Positions 1 to 5,751 of a DNA stretch of 6,980 nt are shown here, one piece after another (positions within the stretch are counted from its first letter, which is position 1; every line of letters starts with the position of its first letter). The stretch lies in the NCBI GenBank assembly GCA_021157985.1, contig JAGGVM010000112.1, positions 1-6,980 on the forward strand. Direction: 5' to 3'. Position numbers and translations under genes: made by a program. The notes under the pieces were generated by a model. It was not told the DNA's origin and made no database searches. It saw nothing but the letters and a program-made list of their open reading frames with translations. The DNA is from Nitrososphaerota archaeon. Lineage in GTDB: Archaea > Thermoproteota > Nitrososphaeria_A > Caldarchaeales > Wolframiiraptoraceae.

Positions 1-125
1 AGTAACCCTACTCCGAGGCTCGACCACAGTACGAAGAGATCTATTCCCCTAAGCACTTTATGCTCTTTTGGAACGGGCTCTATGCCCCACTCTGGAGGCG
101 CTCTTATCTTGAGATTCGCCGGCAT
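1..125 (-). CDS. NCS1-family nucleobase permease (CytX-like), N-terminal fragment
   Basis: Partial gene: the minus strand is open from an ATG at 123-125 to the window edge, 41 codons plus two bases. The translation begins MPANLKIRAPPEWGIEPVP, followed by KEHKVLRGIDLFVLWSSLGVG. A soluble N-terminus with a 'WGIEPVP..HRVL' element running straight into a first membrane helix (FVLWSSLGVGLL) is typical of the NCS1 nucleobase:cation symporters, in particular proteins labelled cytosine permease or CytX, a putative hydroxymethylpyrimidine (thiamine precursor) importer. The substrate is inferred from this short similarity only. It lies 41 bases downstream of the Tes stop codon on the same strand. A TATA-like element sits about 29 bases before its ATG and no Shine-Dalgarno is seen, so it probably has its own near-leaderless promoter rather than depending on read-through. 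I am fairly sure it is coding and a transporter, and less sure of the substrate. Confidence 0.72.
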   Translation of the reverse strand, partial: MPANLKIRAPPEWGIEPVPKEHKVLRGIDLFVLWSSLGVGL

Positions 126-149
126 TCTGATGAGAAGCCGATCTGCGAA

Positions 150-159
150 AAATTTTAAG
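150..159 (-). promoter_or_regulatory. Candidate TATA box for the permease
   Basis: On the minus strand this reads CTTAAAATTT. It is centred about 29 bases before the permease ATG at 125, the spacing expected for an archaeal TATA box driving a nearly leaderless mRNA. It lies in the 41-base gap after the Tes stop codon, with no purine-rich ribosome binding site between it and the ATG. Confidence 0.45.
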
Positions 160-166
160 TTTTTGA

Positions 167-1753
167 CTACTGAGGCTCGACTCTTCGATAGAGGTCGTCG
201 CTCAGCTTTCTCCCGGTCCTCCGCTCCCATTCCTCGATCGGTATCCCGTATCTCCTCTGAACCGTGTCCCTGTAGATCTCCGAGAAGACGTTGAAGGCGC
301 AGAACGGAATTATTCTCCCATCGGGCATGAGGTAGTGGATGCAGCACCGCCTGACGCGCTCGACGTCGTAGTTATACTTGTCTTGGAAGTGCATCATCCC
401 GAGGAAGAGGCTCTTCTGATGCCACTCGCCCACGCTGCTGTAATCGTGCTTCACGAATATCTTGAACAGCATGCGCTTAACGTTCATCCCCGTCGGAGCC
501 TTCTTCTGGTTTATGAAGGACCCGAACTTGAACAAGAGCTTCAAGGCGGATATGTACTTGTTTTGACCTGACTTAATTTTCTCGGCCATTTCCTCGAGGT
601 AGTTCAATAATCCGTTGACGTCGACGAAGTCCGTTATCGGGATCATCCTGTCTCCATCTTTGAAGACGTAGGTTCCAGCTCCGCAGACGAAGTGGGTTGA
701 AAGCTCGTATTGAGGTCTCTGGGTTATTGCCTCTATGATGTGGGTTACGGGGACCGCTGCGGGAACGGGGAACCACGCGTCCTCCGGGATCTGGCCATCG
801 GTCTGCTCCTCGATCTTCTTTATGCAATCCGGTATCGTTATCCTAAACTTCTCCCTCTGCTTCTTAGGCATTCTCCCTATCAGGGAGACGGGCTGGAAGT
901 TGACGGCCCGCACGACGTCCGCGTTCTTGAAACCGAACCTCACCATGTCTCCGAGCTCGTGATCGTTAATCGTCTTTATCACGGTTGGAACTAGGACCAC
1001 TCCGACTCCCAGCTTTCTAGCGTTATTCAATATGTCCGGGATCTCCCAGTAGTTCTTCGGATTGGTTTTCGGGGTTACTCCGTCGAAGCTCAGGTAAAGG
1101 GTGCTGACCCCCGCTTCCTTAACCTTCTTGAAGTACTCGAAGTCCTTCGCGAGCCTGATCCCGTTAGTGTTCAACATTACGAAGTCTATTCCCTCCTCCT
1201 TCATCATCCTGATTATGTCCGGGAGGTCTTCCCTGAGGGTGGGCTCTCCTCCGGTGAGCTGAATGGCGTTCCCGGGGACAGGTCTCTGAGCCCTGAGGAT
1301 CTTAACCATTTTCCTTATCTGCTCGAGGCTCGGCTCGTAGACGTATCCCGCTCTCTCGGCGTAGAAGAAGCAATACCAGCAGTGGAGGTTGCACCTGTTC
1401 GTTACGACTATGTTTGCGAGAGCGGTGTGGCTGAGGTGGCCGGGGCAGAGGCCGCATGAATACGGGCACATATAGCTCGAGGTCTTGACGTTAGGGGTTG
1501 AGATCCCTTTTCCATCATGAGCGTATTCCTTGAACCTATAATACATCTCAGCGCTTCCGAAGTATAGGTCAGTGAACTCCCCGTGCTTCGGACACTTCTT
1601 CCTAATGTAGATCTTTCCGTCTTTTTCTATTAGGTCGGCTGGGATTAACGCGTTGCACTCTGGGCAGACGCTGATCGTCGTATCGACAATTTTTTCCTCC
1701 TTTTTCTCTAAGACCGCCTCTACCAAAGCCCTTACCCTCGCTCCTTGAACCAT
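167..1753 (-). CDS. tes: Tetraether lipid synthase (Tes) family radical SAM enzyme
   Basis: Radical SAM protein of 528 residues, close to the length of known Tes proteins such as MJ0619. Family members join two archaeol-type lipids through their phytanyl tail ends, forming the membrane-spanning chains of GDGT (or macrocyclic) lipids at the membrane. Visible motifs in order: CPEC at 30-33 with CPKHG at 54-58 (N-terminal metal-binding segment); CPYSCGLCPGH at 96-106; the radical SAM triad C121-x3-C125-x2-C128 in CNLHCWYCFF; GGEP at 168-171 for SAM binding; later cysteines 310, 357, 470, 471 and 485. These fourteen cysteines fit the several iron centres reported for this family. The start is ATG at 1751-1753; there is no ribosome binding site, and an AT-rich element lies about 22 bases upstream, suggesting a leaderless mRNA. 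Family placement is from recognition of the motif order; lipid product is inferred. Confidence 0.85.
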   Translation of the reverse strand: MVQGARVRALVEAVLEKKEEKIVDTTISVCPECNALIPADLIEKDGKIYIRKKCPKHGEFTDLYFGSAEMYYRFKEYAHDGKGISTPNVKTSSYMCPYSCGLCPGHLSHTALANIVVTNRCNLHCWYCFFYAERAGYVYEPSLEQIRKMVKILRAQRPVPGNAIQLTGGEPTLREDLPDIIRMMKEEGIDFVMLNTNGIRLAKDFEYFKKVKEAGVSTLYLSFDGVTPKTNPKNYWEIPDILNNARKLGVGVVLVPTVIKTINDHELGDMVRFGFKNADVVRAVNFQPVSLIGRMPKKQREKFRITIPDCIKKIEEQTDGQIPEDAWFPVPAAVPVTHIIEAITQRPQYELSTHFVCGAGTYVFKDGDRMIPITDFVDVNGLLNYLEEMAEKIKSGQNKYISALKLLFKFGSFINQKKAPTGMNVKRMLFKIFVKHDYSSVGEWHQKSLFLGMMHFQDKYNYDVERVRRCCIHYLMPDGRIIPFCAFNVFSEIYRDTVQRRYGIPIEEWERRTGRKLSDDLYRRVEPQ

Positions 1754-1770
1754 AAGGAGAACGATAAAAA

Positions 1771-1779
1771 CATTTTAAC
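1771..1779 (-). promoter_or_regulatory. Candidate TATA box for tes
   Basis: Minus strand GTTAAAATG is centred about 22 bases before the tes ATG, with a second AT-rich run (TTTTTATC) nearer the start. The nearer run is too close to serve a leaderless start, so the farther one is preferred. The assignment is by position and base composition only. Confidence 0.35.
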
Positions 1780-1839
1780 GAAGACCACTAATCGGAAAAT
1801 TAGGCGAGAAAAACCGTTTTTTGGGAAATGGATTGAAAA

Positions 1840-1914
1840 TGCTCCGGCCGGGATTTGAACCCGGGTCACGGGCTCGAGAGGCCCGCATACTTGACCGGAC
1901 TATACTACCGGAGC
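1840..1914 (-). tRNA. tRNA-Glu(CTC)
   Basis: The minus strand folds into a complete cloverleaf of 75 bases. It has acceptor GCTCCGG/CCGGAGC, a four-pair D stem with an 11-base loop containing GG, anticodon stem CGGGC/GCCCG, loop CTCTCGA with anticodon CTC (plus-strand 1876-1878), a four-base variable region, and T arm CCGGG-TTCAAAT-CCCGG. The discriminator is A at 1840. No CCA is encoded and no intron is present. CTC reads GAG codons, which are frequent in the neighbouring genes. A weak AT-rich element (minus strand ATATTTCTAT, 1931-1940) lies about 22 bases upstream of the 5' end and could be its TATA box. Confidence 0.97.
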
Positions 1915-2114
1915 GTTCTCGCCGACGTCAATAGAAATATGTCCGGCTTAATGAATATCTTTCTCTTCTATCCTTAGATAAGGTTAAAAAGATGACGTGG
2001 AGAGCGGGCAGGGCTACTTCGGTAACGGCTTTAGTAACGGTCTTGGTCTTGAGAGCGAGACGCCGGCGGAGAAAAATAACCCTTAATTAGCTTTATCTCC
2101 TTCGAGCTATCGGC
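1915..2114. other. Intergenic spacer between tRNA-Glu and sppA, with a GC-rich patch
   Basis: This spacer separates the minus-strand tRNA from plus-strand sppA. The outer parts are AT-rich and hold the likely promoters. The centre (about 1998-2070) is GC-rich and carries two copies of GTAACGG at 2022-2028 and 2034-2040. A 32-codon plus-strand ORF (1992-2090) with a five-arginine run covers the patch. I do not call it a gene, because it lacks a ribosome binding site and any recognisable similarity. No C/D or H/ACA box pattern is clear. Confidence 0.5.
2082..2097 (+). promoter_or_regulatory. Candidate TATA region for sppA
   Basis: CTTAATTAGCTTTATC lies about 18-33 bases before the sppA ATG at 2115, the right distance for a leaderless or very short-leader archaeal transcript. 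No Shine-Dalgarno motif lies between it and the ATG. The exact TATA octamer within this run is not resolved. Confidence 0.45.
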
Positions 2115-3077
2115 ATGGCCATAAAGTGGTGGGGCTGGCTAGTCATAGGCATCTGTATCGGGGTAGCAGCGGCCTCGGTTTTCAGCCTGATCTTAGCCGC
2201 GTCGGCTAGAAGCGGGGTCGAATACGTGGCAGTGATAGAGTTGTCAGGAACGATCTCCTACTCCGAGTCGCCTCTCTCGCTCTTCTCCGGGGAAACCCTA
2301 ACCCCCTCGCAGGTCAGAGACCTCATCGGGAGAGTTGAGTCGGATCCATCCGCCAAAGCCGTCGTCTTGGTGATCAATAGCCCCGGTGGAAGCGCTGCCG
2401 CATCCGAGGAGATTTACCAAATGATCAAGAAGCTCTCAGACGAGAAGGTGGTCGTGGCGTATATCGCGGAGTACGGCGCCTCCGGCGGATATTACATAGC
2501 CCTCCCAGCCGACGAGATAATAGCTTCTCCCCACGCCTTAACCGGATCGATTGGAGCCGTATCCGTCGTGATGAACTACGCCGGCCTCTTGAAGAAGTTC
2601 GGGATAGCGGTGGAGACGTTCAAAAGCGGCAGGCTCAAGGACATCGGAAGCTCATGGAGGAACATGACCGAGGAAGAGCGCCTGATAATGCAGTCGATAG
2701 TCGACTCGATAGCTGAGAAATTCGAGGAACGGGTTCGAGAAAATAGAGGAGACAAGATCCAGAACTGGAGTGACGTAATCACTGCTAAACCCTATCTTGG
2801 AAGCCAAGCGGTTAAGGCGGGCTTGGTGGATGAGGTCGGATCGCTCGAGGACGCCGTCAAGATCGCGGAAAACCTCGCATCACTTCCACCGATCGCTCCC
2901 GTGAAATGGATAAAGCCCAAGAAGCCAAGCCTGCTCGAACTCCTCCTCGGAGAATCAACCGCGTCGAAGGGAATGAAGTTGAGCTACGAAGTATTGATGA
3001 TGTGGCCTCTCCCCTCGGGAATCGAGCCCAGCGACGTTCTGAAACGCAGCGAATCCAGCATGATCCTGAATCAATAA
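2115..3077 (+). CDS. sppA: Signal peptide peptidase SppA (S49 family serine protease)
   Basis: A 320-residue membrane-anchored protease that degrades signal peptides left in the membrane after protein export. Residues 5-31 form one hydrophobic N-terminal segment, placing the catalytic domain outside the cytoplasm. The S49 core follows: VLVINSPGGS at about 84-93, the nucleophile region EYGASGGYYIA with Ser123, GSIGAV at 144-149, and the general base Lys175 in SGRLKD. The Ser-Lys spacing of 52 residues equals that of the Bacillus subtilis and Thermococcus SppA dyads as I recall them, so the enzyme looks active. Length fits the short, single-domain archaeal/Gram-positive form rather than the double-domain E. 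coli form. The C-terminal stretch after about residue 265 is poorly conserved in my reading. It stands alone, flanked by two tRNA genes on the opposite strand. The ATG directly precedes the membrane segment, which supports this start. Confidence 0.93.
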   Translation: MAIKWWGWLVIGICIGVAAASVFSLILAASARSGVEYVAVIELSGTISYSESPLSLFSGETLTPSQVRDLIGRVESDPSAKAVVLVINSPGGSAAASEEIYQMIKKLSDEKVVVAYIAEYGASGGYYIALPADEIIASPHALTGSIGAVSVVMNYAGLLKKFGIAVETFKSGRLKDIGSSWRNMTEEERLIMQSIVDSIAEKFEERVRENRGDKIQNWSDVITAKPYLGSQAVKAGLVDEVGSLEDAVKIAENLASLPPIAPVKWIKPKKPSLLELLLGESTASKGMKLSYEVLMMWPLPSGIEPSDVLKRSESSMILNQ

Positions 3078-3147
3078 TTTTATCCGATAAATTTTCAGAA
3101 AAATTGGCTCACGCCTTTCTCGACGTTTACTAAGAAATTTTTGAGAG

Positions 3148-3243
3148 TGGGCCCGGTGGGCTTCGAACCCACGACCCCCCGGTTTCCATCCATCTCTTCG
3201 ATGGTTATCAGCCGGGTGCTCCACCAGGCTGAGCCACGGGCCC
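3148..3243 (-). tRNA. tRNA-Ile(GAT) with a 22-base intron
   Basis: The minus strand gives acceptor GGGCCCG/CGGGCCC, D stem GCTC/GAGC, anticodon stem CCCGG/CCGGG, a five-base variable region, and T arm GTGGG-TTCGAAG-CCCAC, with discriminator A at 3148. The anticodon GAT lies at plus-strand 3207-3209. The anticodon loop is interrupted after position 37 by an intron best placed at 3184-3205. Removing it leaves loop CTGATAA and a normal 74-base tRNA. No CCA is encoded. A TATA-like ATAAAAA on the minus strand (3263-3269) lies about 23 bases upstream, consistent with its own promoter. Confidence 0.96.
3184..3205 (-). other. tRNA-Ile intron (bulge-helix-bulge type)
   Basis: A 22-base insert between positions 37 and 38. 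Its inner part forms a hairpin, CCATC-GAAGA-GATGG. The exon-intron junctions fall in two three-base bulges (TA^A and AA^A) separated by a weak central pairing of CTGA with ATGG that contains wobbles and one mismatch. This is the layout cut by the archaeal tRNA splicing endonuclease. Junctions may shift by a base because of the adenine run. Confidence 0.8.
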
Positions 3244-3262
3244 TATTGCTCCAGCTCTCTGG

Positions 3263-3269
3263 TTTTTAT
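3263..3269 (-). promoter_or_regulatory. Candidate TATA box for tRNA-Ile
   Basis: Minus-strand ATAAAAA is centred about 23 bases upstream of the first base of the tRNA at 3243, matching the spacing expected if transcription starts at or near the mature 5' end. Confidence 0.5.
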
Positions 3270-3354
3270 GGGATTAGAGCCTCGTTAAAAATTTTGAGCC
3301 CCGAGTTTTTCGCGATTAAAGGCTATTTACTTCTCGTTCCTTATTTTTGTTGCT

Positions 3355-3361
3355 GGTGGAG
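3355..3361 (+). promoter_or_regulatory. Ribosome binding site of the M24-fold gene
   Basis: GGTGGAG lies seven bases before the ATG at 3369 and partly matches the archaeal anti-Shine-Dalgarno complement (GGAGGTGA). It supports initiation at 3369 and argues against extending the frame upstream into the tRNA gene. AT-rich elements at about 3322-3330 or 3342-3349 could be the matching TATA box. Confidence 0.45.
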
Positions 3362-3368
3362 TCGTTTT

Positions 3369-4463
3369 ATGCCGCGTAGGTTTCCGGAGGAGGTGCTTCG
3401 GAGGAGGGTTAAACGCTTTCAAGAGCTTTTCCGCTCCCGCGGCGTTGACGCGGTGATGCTCAGAACCCTCGGCAGCTTCATCTACTTCGCTGGGATTAAG
3501 TGGCTTAGACCCTCGCTGCTCATACCTTCGGAGGGCGATCCCATCGCTTTCGTCGCGAAGGGGGAGGAGCGGTTTTTCAGGGAAGTGACTTGGATAGGCG
3601 AGGTGATGACTTACTCGGAGGGCGGGGAGGTTATGTCGATGGTTTCGAAGACGATAAAGGAGCGCGGCTTTAGAAAGGTCGGCCTGGAGTTCGGGCTTGA
3701 AAGAGACGCCTACATCCTCTTTTACGAGATGTTTAAGAAGCTGAACCCCGAGGTCGAGGTCGTCGACATTGCCCCGATCCTCTACGAGATGAGAATGATC
3801 AAAGACGAATACGAATTAGAGGCGATAAGAAAAGCGGGGAAAGCCGCGGCCCAGGCCTTGAGAAAGATCGAATCAATCATAGAGCCGGGAGTATCGGAGA
3901 CCGAGATAGCCGCAGAGCTCTACTCATATCTCTACCGATCTGGAAGCGAGGACCCGCTCGTCTACGTTAACGTCGGGCCCGGCGCGCGGGTTCACGCCGA
4001 ACCCCTACGCGATGTCGTGGTGAGAAGGGGGGTCTTCGTCGCGGTCGTCGTGGGAGCGGACTATAATAGATATTACGCGAACTCCGCGAGGACTTTCTAC
4101 GTCGGAGAATTAGGCGGGAACGCGGAAAAGGCTTTGAAGTGCATGGAGGAGGTCTACGGCAAGGCGGTGGATCTCAGCAAACCGGGCATGCGATTAGCGG
4201 ACGTGATGAAGAAGCTGGATAAAATATACGCGGAGAACGGTTTCCTCGATTACAGGGTGATCGGATACGCTCACGGCGTCGGATTGCAGGTCGAAGAACC
4301 GCCGATAACCACGATAGTTCCATCGCATCGCGCCATGCGGATAAAGCCCGGAATGGCCTTAGCCTTCGTCCACGCGCCTCTCATGATCCCCGGCTTAGGG
4401 CAGGTGAAGATCGAGGACACCTTCATAGTCAGAGAAGATTCTCTTGAAAACGTAACCGAATAG
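3369..4463 (+). CDS. M24-fold (prolidase/creatinase-like) protein with degenerate metal site
   Basis: A 364-residue protein with the two-domain M24 build: a creatinase/prolidase-type N-terminal domain (about 10-135) and a pita-bread C-terminal domain (about 145-358). The second domain opens with 'MRMIKDEYELEAIRKAGKAA', the usual linker helix. Active members use two metal ions held by Asp, Asp, His, Glu and Glu to cleave Xaa-Pro bonds. Here my alignment puts Val227 and Asn238 at the two Asp sites and His335 at the first Glu site. Only His302 (AHGVG) and Glu349 (KIED) remain, and the usual VHEPP is VEEPP (Glu309). The substrate-binding His209 (GARVHAEP) is kept. It may be a non-metal hydrolase, as creatinase and ectoine hydrolase are, or a non-catalytic binding protein. 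The start is ATG with GGTGGAG seven bases upstream. The frame stays open further upstream, but that stretch overlaps tRNA-Ile and is not expected to be coding. Confidence 0.85.
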   Translation: MPRRFPEEVLRRRVKRFQELFRSRGVDAVMLRTLGSFIYFAGIKWLRPSLLIPSEGDPIAFVAKGEERFFREVTWIGEVMTYSEGGEVMSMVSKTIKERGFRKVGLEFGLERDAYILFYEMFKKLNPEVEVVDIAPILYEMRMIKDEYELEAIRKAGKAAAQALRKIESIIEPGVSETEIAAELYSYLYRSGSEDPLVYVNVGPGARVHAEPLRDVVVRRGVFVAVVVGADYNRYYANSARTFYVGELGGNAEKALKCMEEVYGKAVDLSKPGMRLADVMKKLDKIYAENGFLDYRVIGYAHGVGLQVEEPPITTIVPSHRAMRIKPGMALAFVHAPLMIPGLGQVKIEDTFIVREDSLENVTE

Positions 4464-4465
4464 GG

Positions 4466-5545
4466 TTAAGGAATGATCTCCACCGTGTTATTGAAGTCGG
4501 GATAGGTGAGGTCCTCGAGGTCGTATCCCGATTTCGCCGCCGCCTCCTTGATTCGGTCGAGGTTCCCCTGCACCAAGTCTATTAGGTGCCTGGTGCATTC
4601 GCAGGTCGCCCTCATCCCCTCCTCTCCCCAAAGCCTCTCGATGTGAGCGTAAAGACAGCGAGTTCCACAGATCTTAAGGTATTTACAGGATTTACACGGT
4701 TCCATGATCACGGGCTTTCTCCCCTCGAGATCGCTCCTCGATATCTCTCCAAGCCTCCCGATTTCCGCCCACTTCTCACGCACGGCTATAGGACACGCCA
4801 CGACCCTTCCATCGGTTAAGACCGCGAACGAATCTATTCCCGCTCCGCAAGGCGGATGAGGCCCCTCATGCAGAATACGCTTCAAAACTCCTTGAAAAGG
4901 CGCGATCCCCGGGATCATCCCCCTCTCGATCTCCATCAACCATTCCTCAAACAGCTTATCAAGCCCGGGCTTATAGGATCGATCGATCCAGCCCCATAGA
5001 TCACTCCAGCAATCTCTCTCCACCCAGATCATGCTGAGCTGCCAGTGGACGTGATCGAACAACCCGAGATCTAAGAGATGCCTTACATCCCTAAAGATGT
5101 CGGAGTCCTCGGTGACGGTCATCCTCGCGACGACGTCTCCATCGAACCCCCTACTGCGGATCTCCCTCACCTCTCTCAACACCCTGTCGTAGACCCCTTT
5201 CCCCCGGTTCTTATCCGTGAGCTCTCTCCCACCGTCTATCGAGACGAGGATCGTATCCATCCTCTCCAAGACCTTTCCGGGAAGCCTGTCCAGCAGCAGG
5301 CCGTTCGTCTGAATTACGTAGTGCTCAGCGTCAAACCGCTCGACGACCTCCTCGATGAATGGAATATTGAGGAGAGGCTCTCCACCGTAAAACGCTATCG
5401 AATCCCCCTCCCTGAAAACCTCCTCCAACAACCTCAAATCGTACCTAATCTTCCACGGGACAATCTTGGGATCGAAGCTCCCGCCGCAATACCTGCACCT
5501 GAGATTACATCTCCCAGTCGTGTAGAGGATGAAGAGAAGCTTCAC
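4466..5545 (-). CDS. Radical SAM/SPASM protein, resembles AF1577 family of putative peptide modifiers
   Basis: A 359-residue enzyme if started at GTG 5543-5545. It has the radical SAM triad C13-x3-C17-x2-C20 (TTGRCNLRCRYCGGSF), SAM-binding YGGEP at about 53-57, and a C-terminal SPASM domain. The SPASM domain shows C233, then GxxxxC ending at C251, the exact C284-x2-C287-x5-C293-x3-C297 array, and C315/C317, enough for two auxiliary iron-sulfur clusters. SPASM enzymes usually modify ribosomal peptides or proteins. The 'CRYCGGSF' start and overall length recall the archaeal AF1577 family, whose substrate I do not know. A start at ATG 5632 is possible in frame, but the added 29 residues are hydrophobic, contain the promoter TATA sequence and lack family character. 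GAGGGAG lies five bases before the GTG. It converges with the M24 gene two bases away. A small cysteine-containing ORF at 5796-5882 is the only nearby peptide candidate. Confidence 0.83.
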   Translation of the reverse strand: MKLLFILYTTGRCNLRCRYCGGSFDPKIVPWKIRYDLRLLEEVFREGDSIAFYGGEPLLNIPFIEEVVERFDAEHYVIQTNGLLLDRLPGKVLERMDTILVSIDGGRELTDKNRGKGVYDRVLREVREIRSRGFDGDVVARMTVTEDSDIFRDVRHLLDLGLFDHVHWQLSMIWVERDCWSDLWGWIDRSYKPGLDKLFEEWLMEIERGMIPGIAPFQGVLKRILHEGPHPPCGAGIDSFAVLTDGRVVACPIAVREKWAEIGRLGEISRSDLEGRKPVIMEPCKSCKYLKICGTRCLYAHIERLWGEEGMRATCECTRHLIDLVQGNLDRIKEAAAKSGYDLEDLTYPDFNNTVEIIP

Positions 5546-5550
5546 CGCCG

Positions 5551-5557
5551 CTCCCTC
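5551..5557 (-). promoter_or_regulatory. Ribosome binding site deciding the GTG start of the SPASM protein
   Basis: Minus-strand GAGGGAG ends five bases before the GTG at 5545 and includes GAGG of the archaeal Shine-Dalgarno consensus. With the TATA box lying 75 bases upstream, inside the alternative N-terminal extension, it favours the GTG over the upstream in-frame ATG at 5632. Confidence 0.45.
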
Positions 5558-5611
5558 AAGCCGGAAAACCCAAAACAAACAACAATTAAAGAATACGGCG
5601 AAAACCCAGCT

Positions 5612-5623
5612 GAAATATATAAA
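5612..5623 (-). promoter_or_regulatory. TATA box of the SPASM radical SAM gene
   Basis: Minus-strand TTTATATATTTC is the strongest TATA-like match in the window. Transcription would start near 5590-5595, leaving a leader of about 50 bases before the GTG at 5545. The motif is nearly symmetrical, so it might also fire toward tRNA-Asn, but for the tRNA it is about 47 bases upstream, longer than usual. A weaker TTATT at 5640-5644 is better spaced for the tRNA. Confidence 0.6.
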
Positions 5624-5664
5624 TGAGAACAAGCCGAGGTTATTCGAGGAACAGGAAACAACGC

Positions 5665-5749
5665 GCCGGCGTAGCTCAGCTGGTGGAGCGCCGGGCTGTT
5701 AAACAAAGCAGAAACCCGGGGGTCGGTGGTTCGAATCCACCCGCCGGCG
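5665..5749 (+). tRNA. tRNA-Asn(GTT) with a 12-base intron
   Basis: Cloverleaf with acceptor GCCGGCG/CGCCGGC, D stem GCTC/GAGC, anticodon stem CCGGG/CCCGG, a five-base variable region, and T arm GGTGG-TTCGAAT-CCACC. The discriminator is G at 5749, the usual base for tRNA-Asn. The anticodon GTT is at 5698-5700. The anticodon loop as encoded is 19 bases; removing 5702-5713 leaves the normal loop CTGTTAA and a 73-base tRNA. No CCA is encoded (GCA follows). A T-rich run directly downstream is a likely terminator. Confidence 0.96.
5702..5713 (+). other. tRNA-Asn intron, 12 bases
   Basis: AACAAAGCAGAA sits between positions 37 and 38. CTGT of the anticodon loop can pair with GCAG of the intron (C-G, T-A, G-C and a T-G wobble), giving the four-pair central helix. 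The 3' junction falls in a three-base AAA bulge after its second base. The 5' junction follows TA in a short open loop. This is a reduced bulge-helix-bulge with no separate intron hairpin. Confidence 0.8.
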
Positions 5750-5751
5750 CA

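Noticed and set aside
14..181. Repeat of GAGGCTCGAC near 15-24 and 172-181 as a possible direct repeat
   Set aside because: It is a ten-base match between the permease coding region and the end of tes. Similar CTCGAGGCTCG strings occur inside tes, so codon bias is a sufficient explanation.
335..994. Several overlapping plus-strand ORFs antisense to tes
   Set aside because: They show no family motifs and mutually overlap, and the minus-strand Tes frame explains the region fully.
1991..2070. Possible C/D-box guide RNA beginning at GATGACG
   Set aside because: The C-box match is imperfect and no CTGA D box lies at a suitable distance.
2906..3224. Short ORFs at the end of sppA and across tRNA-Ile on both strands
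   Set aside because: They overlap sppA or the tRNA in other frames and have low-complexity, arginine-rich translations.
3141..3368. In-frame upstream extension of the M24-fold gene (76 extra codons)
   Set aside because: It runs through the antisense of tRNA-Ile and an AT-rich promoter region, has no M24 N-terminal similarity, and the ATG at 3369 has its own ribosome binding site.
5078..5626. 182-codon plus-strand ORF antisense to the SPASM gene
   Set aside because: It is proline/leucine-rich shadow translation of a gene with clear radical SAM motifs, and it has no recognisable domain.
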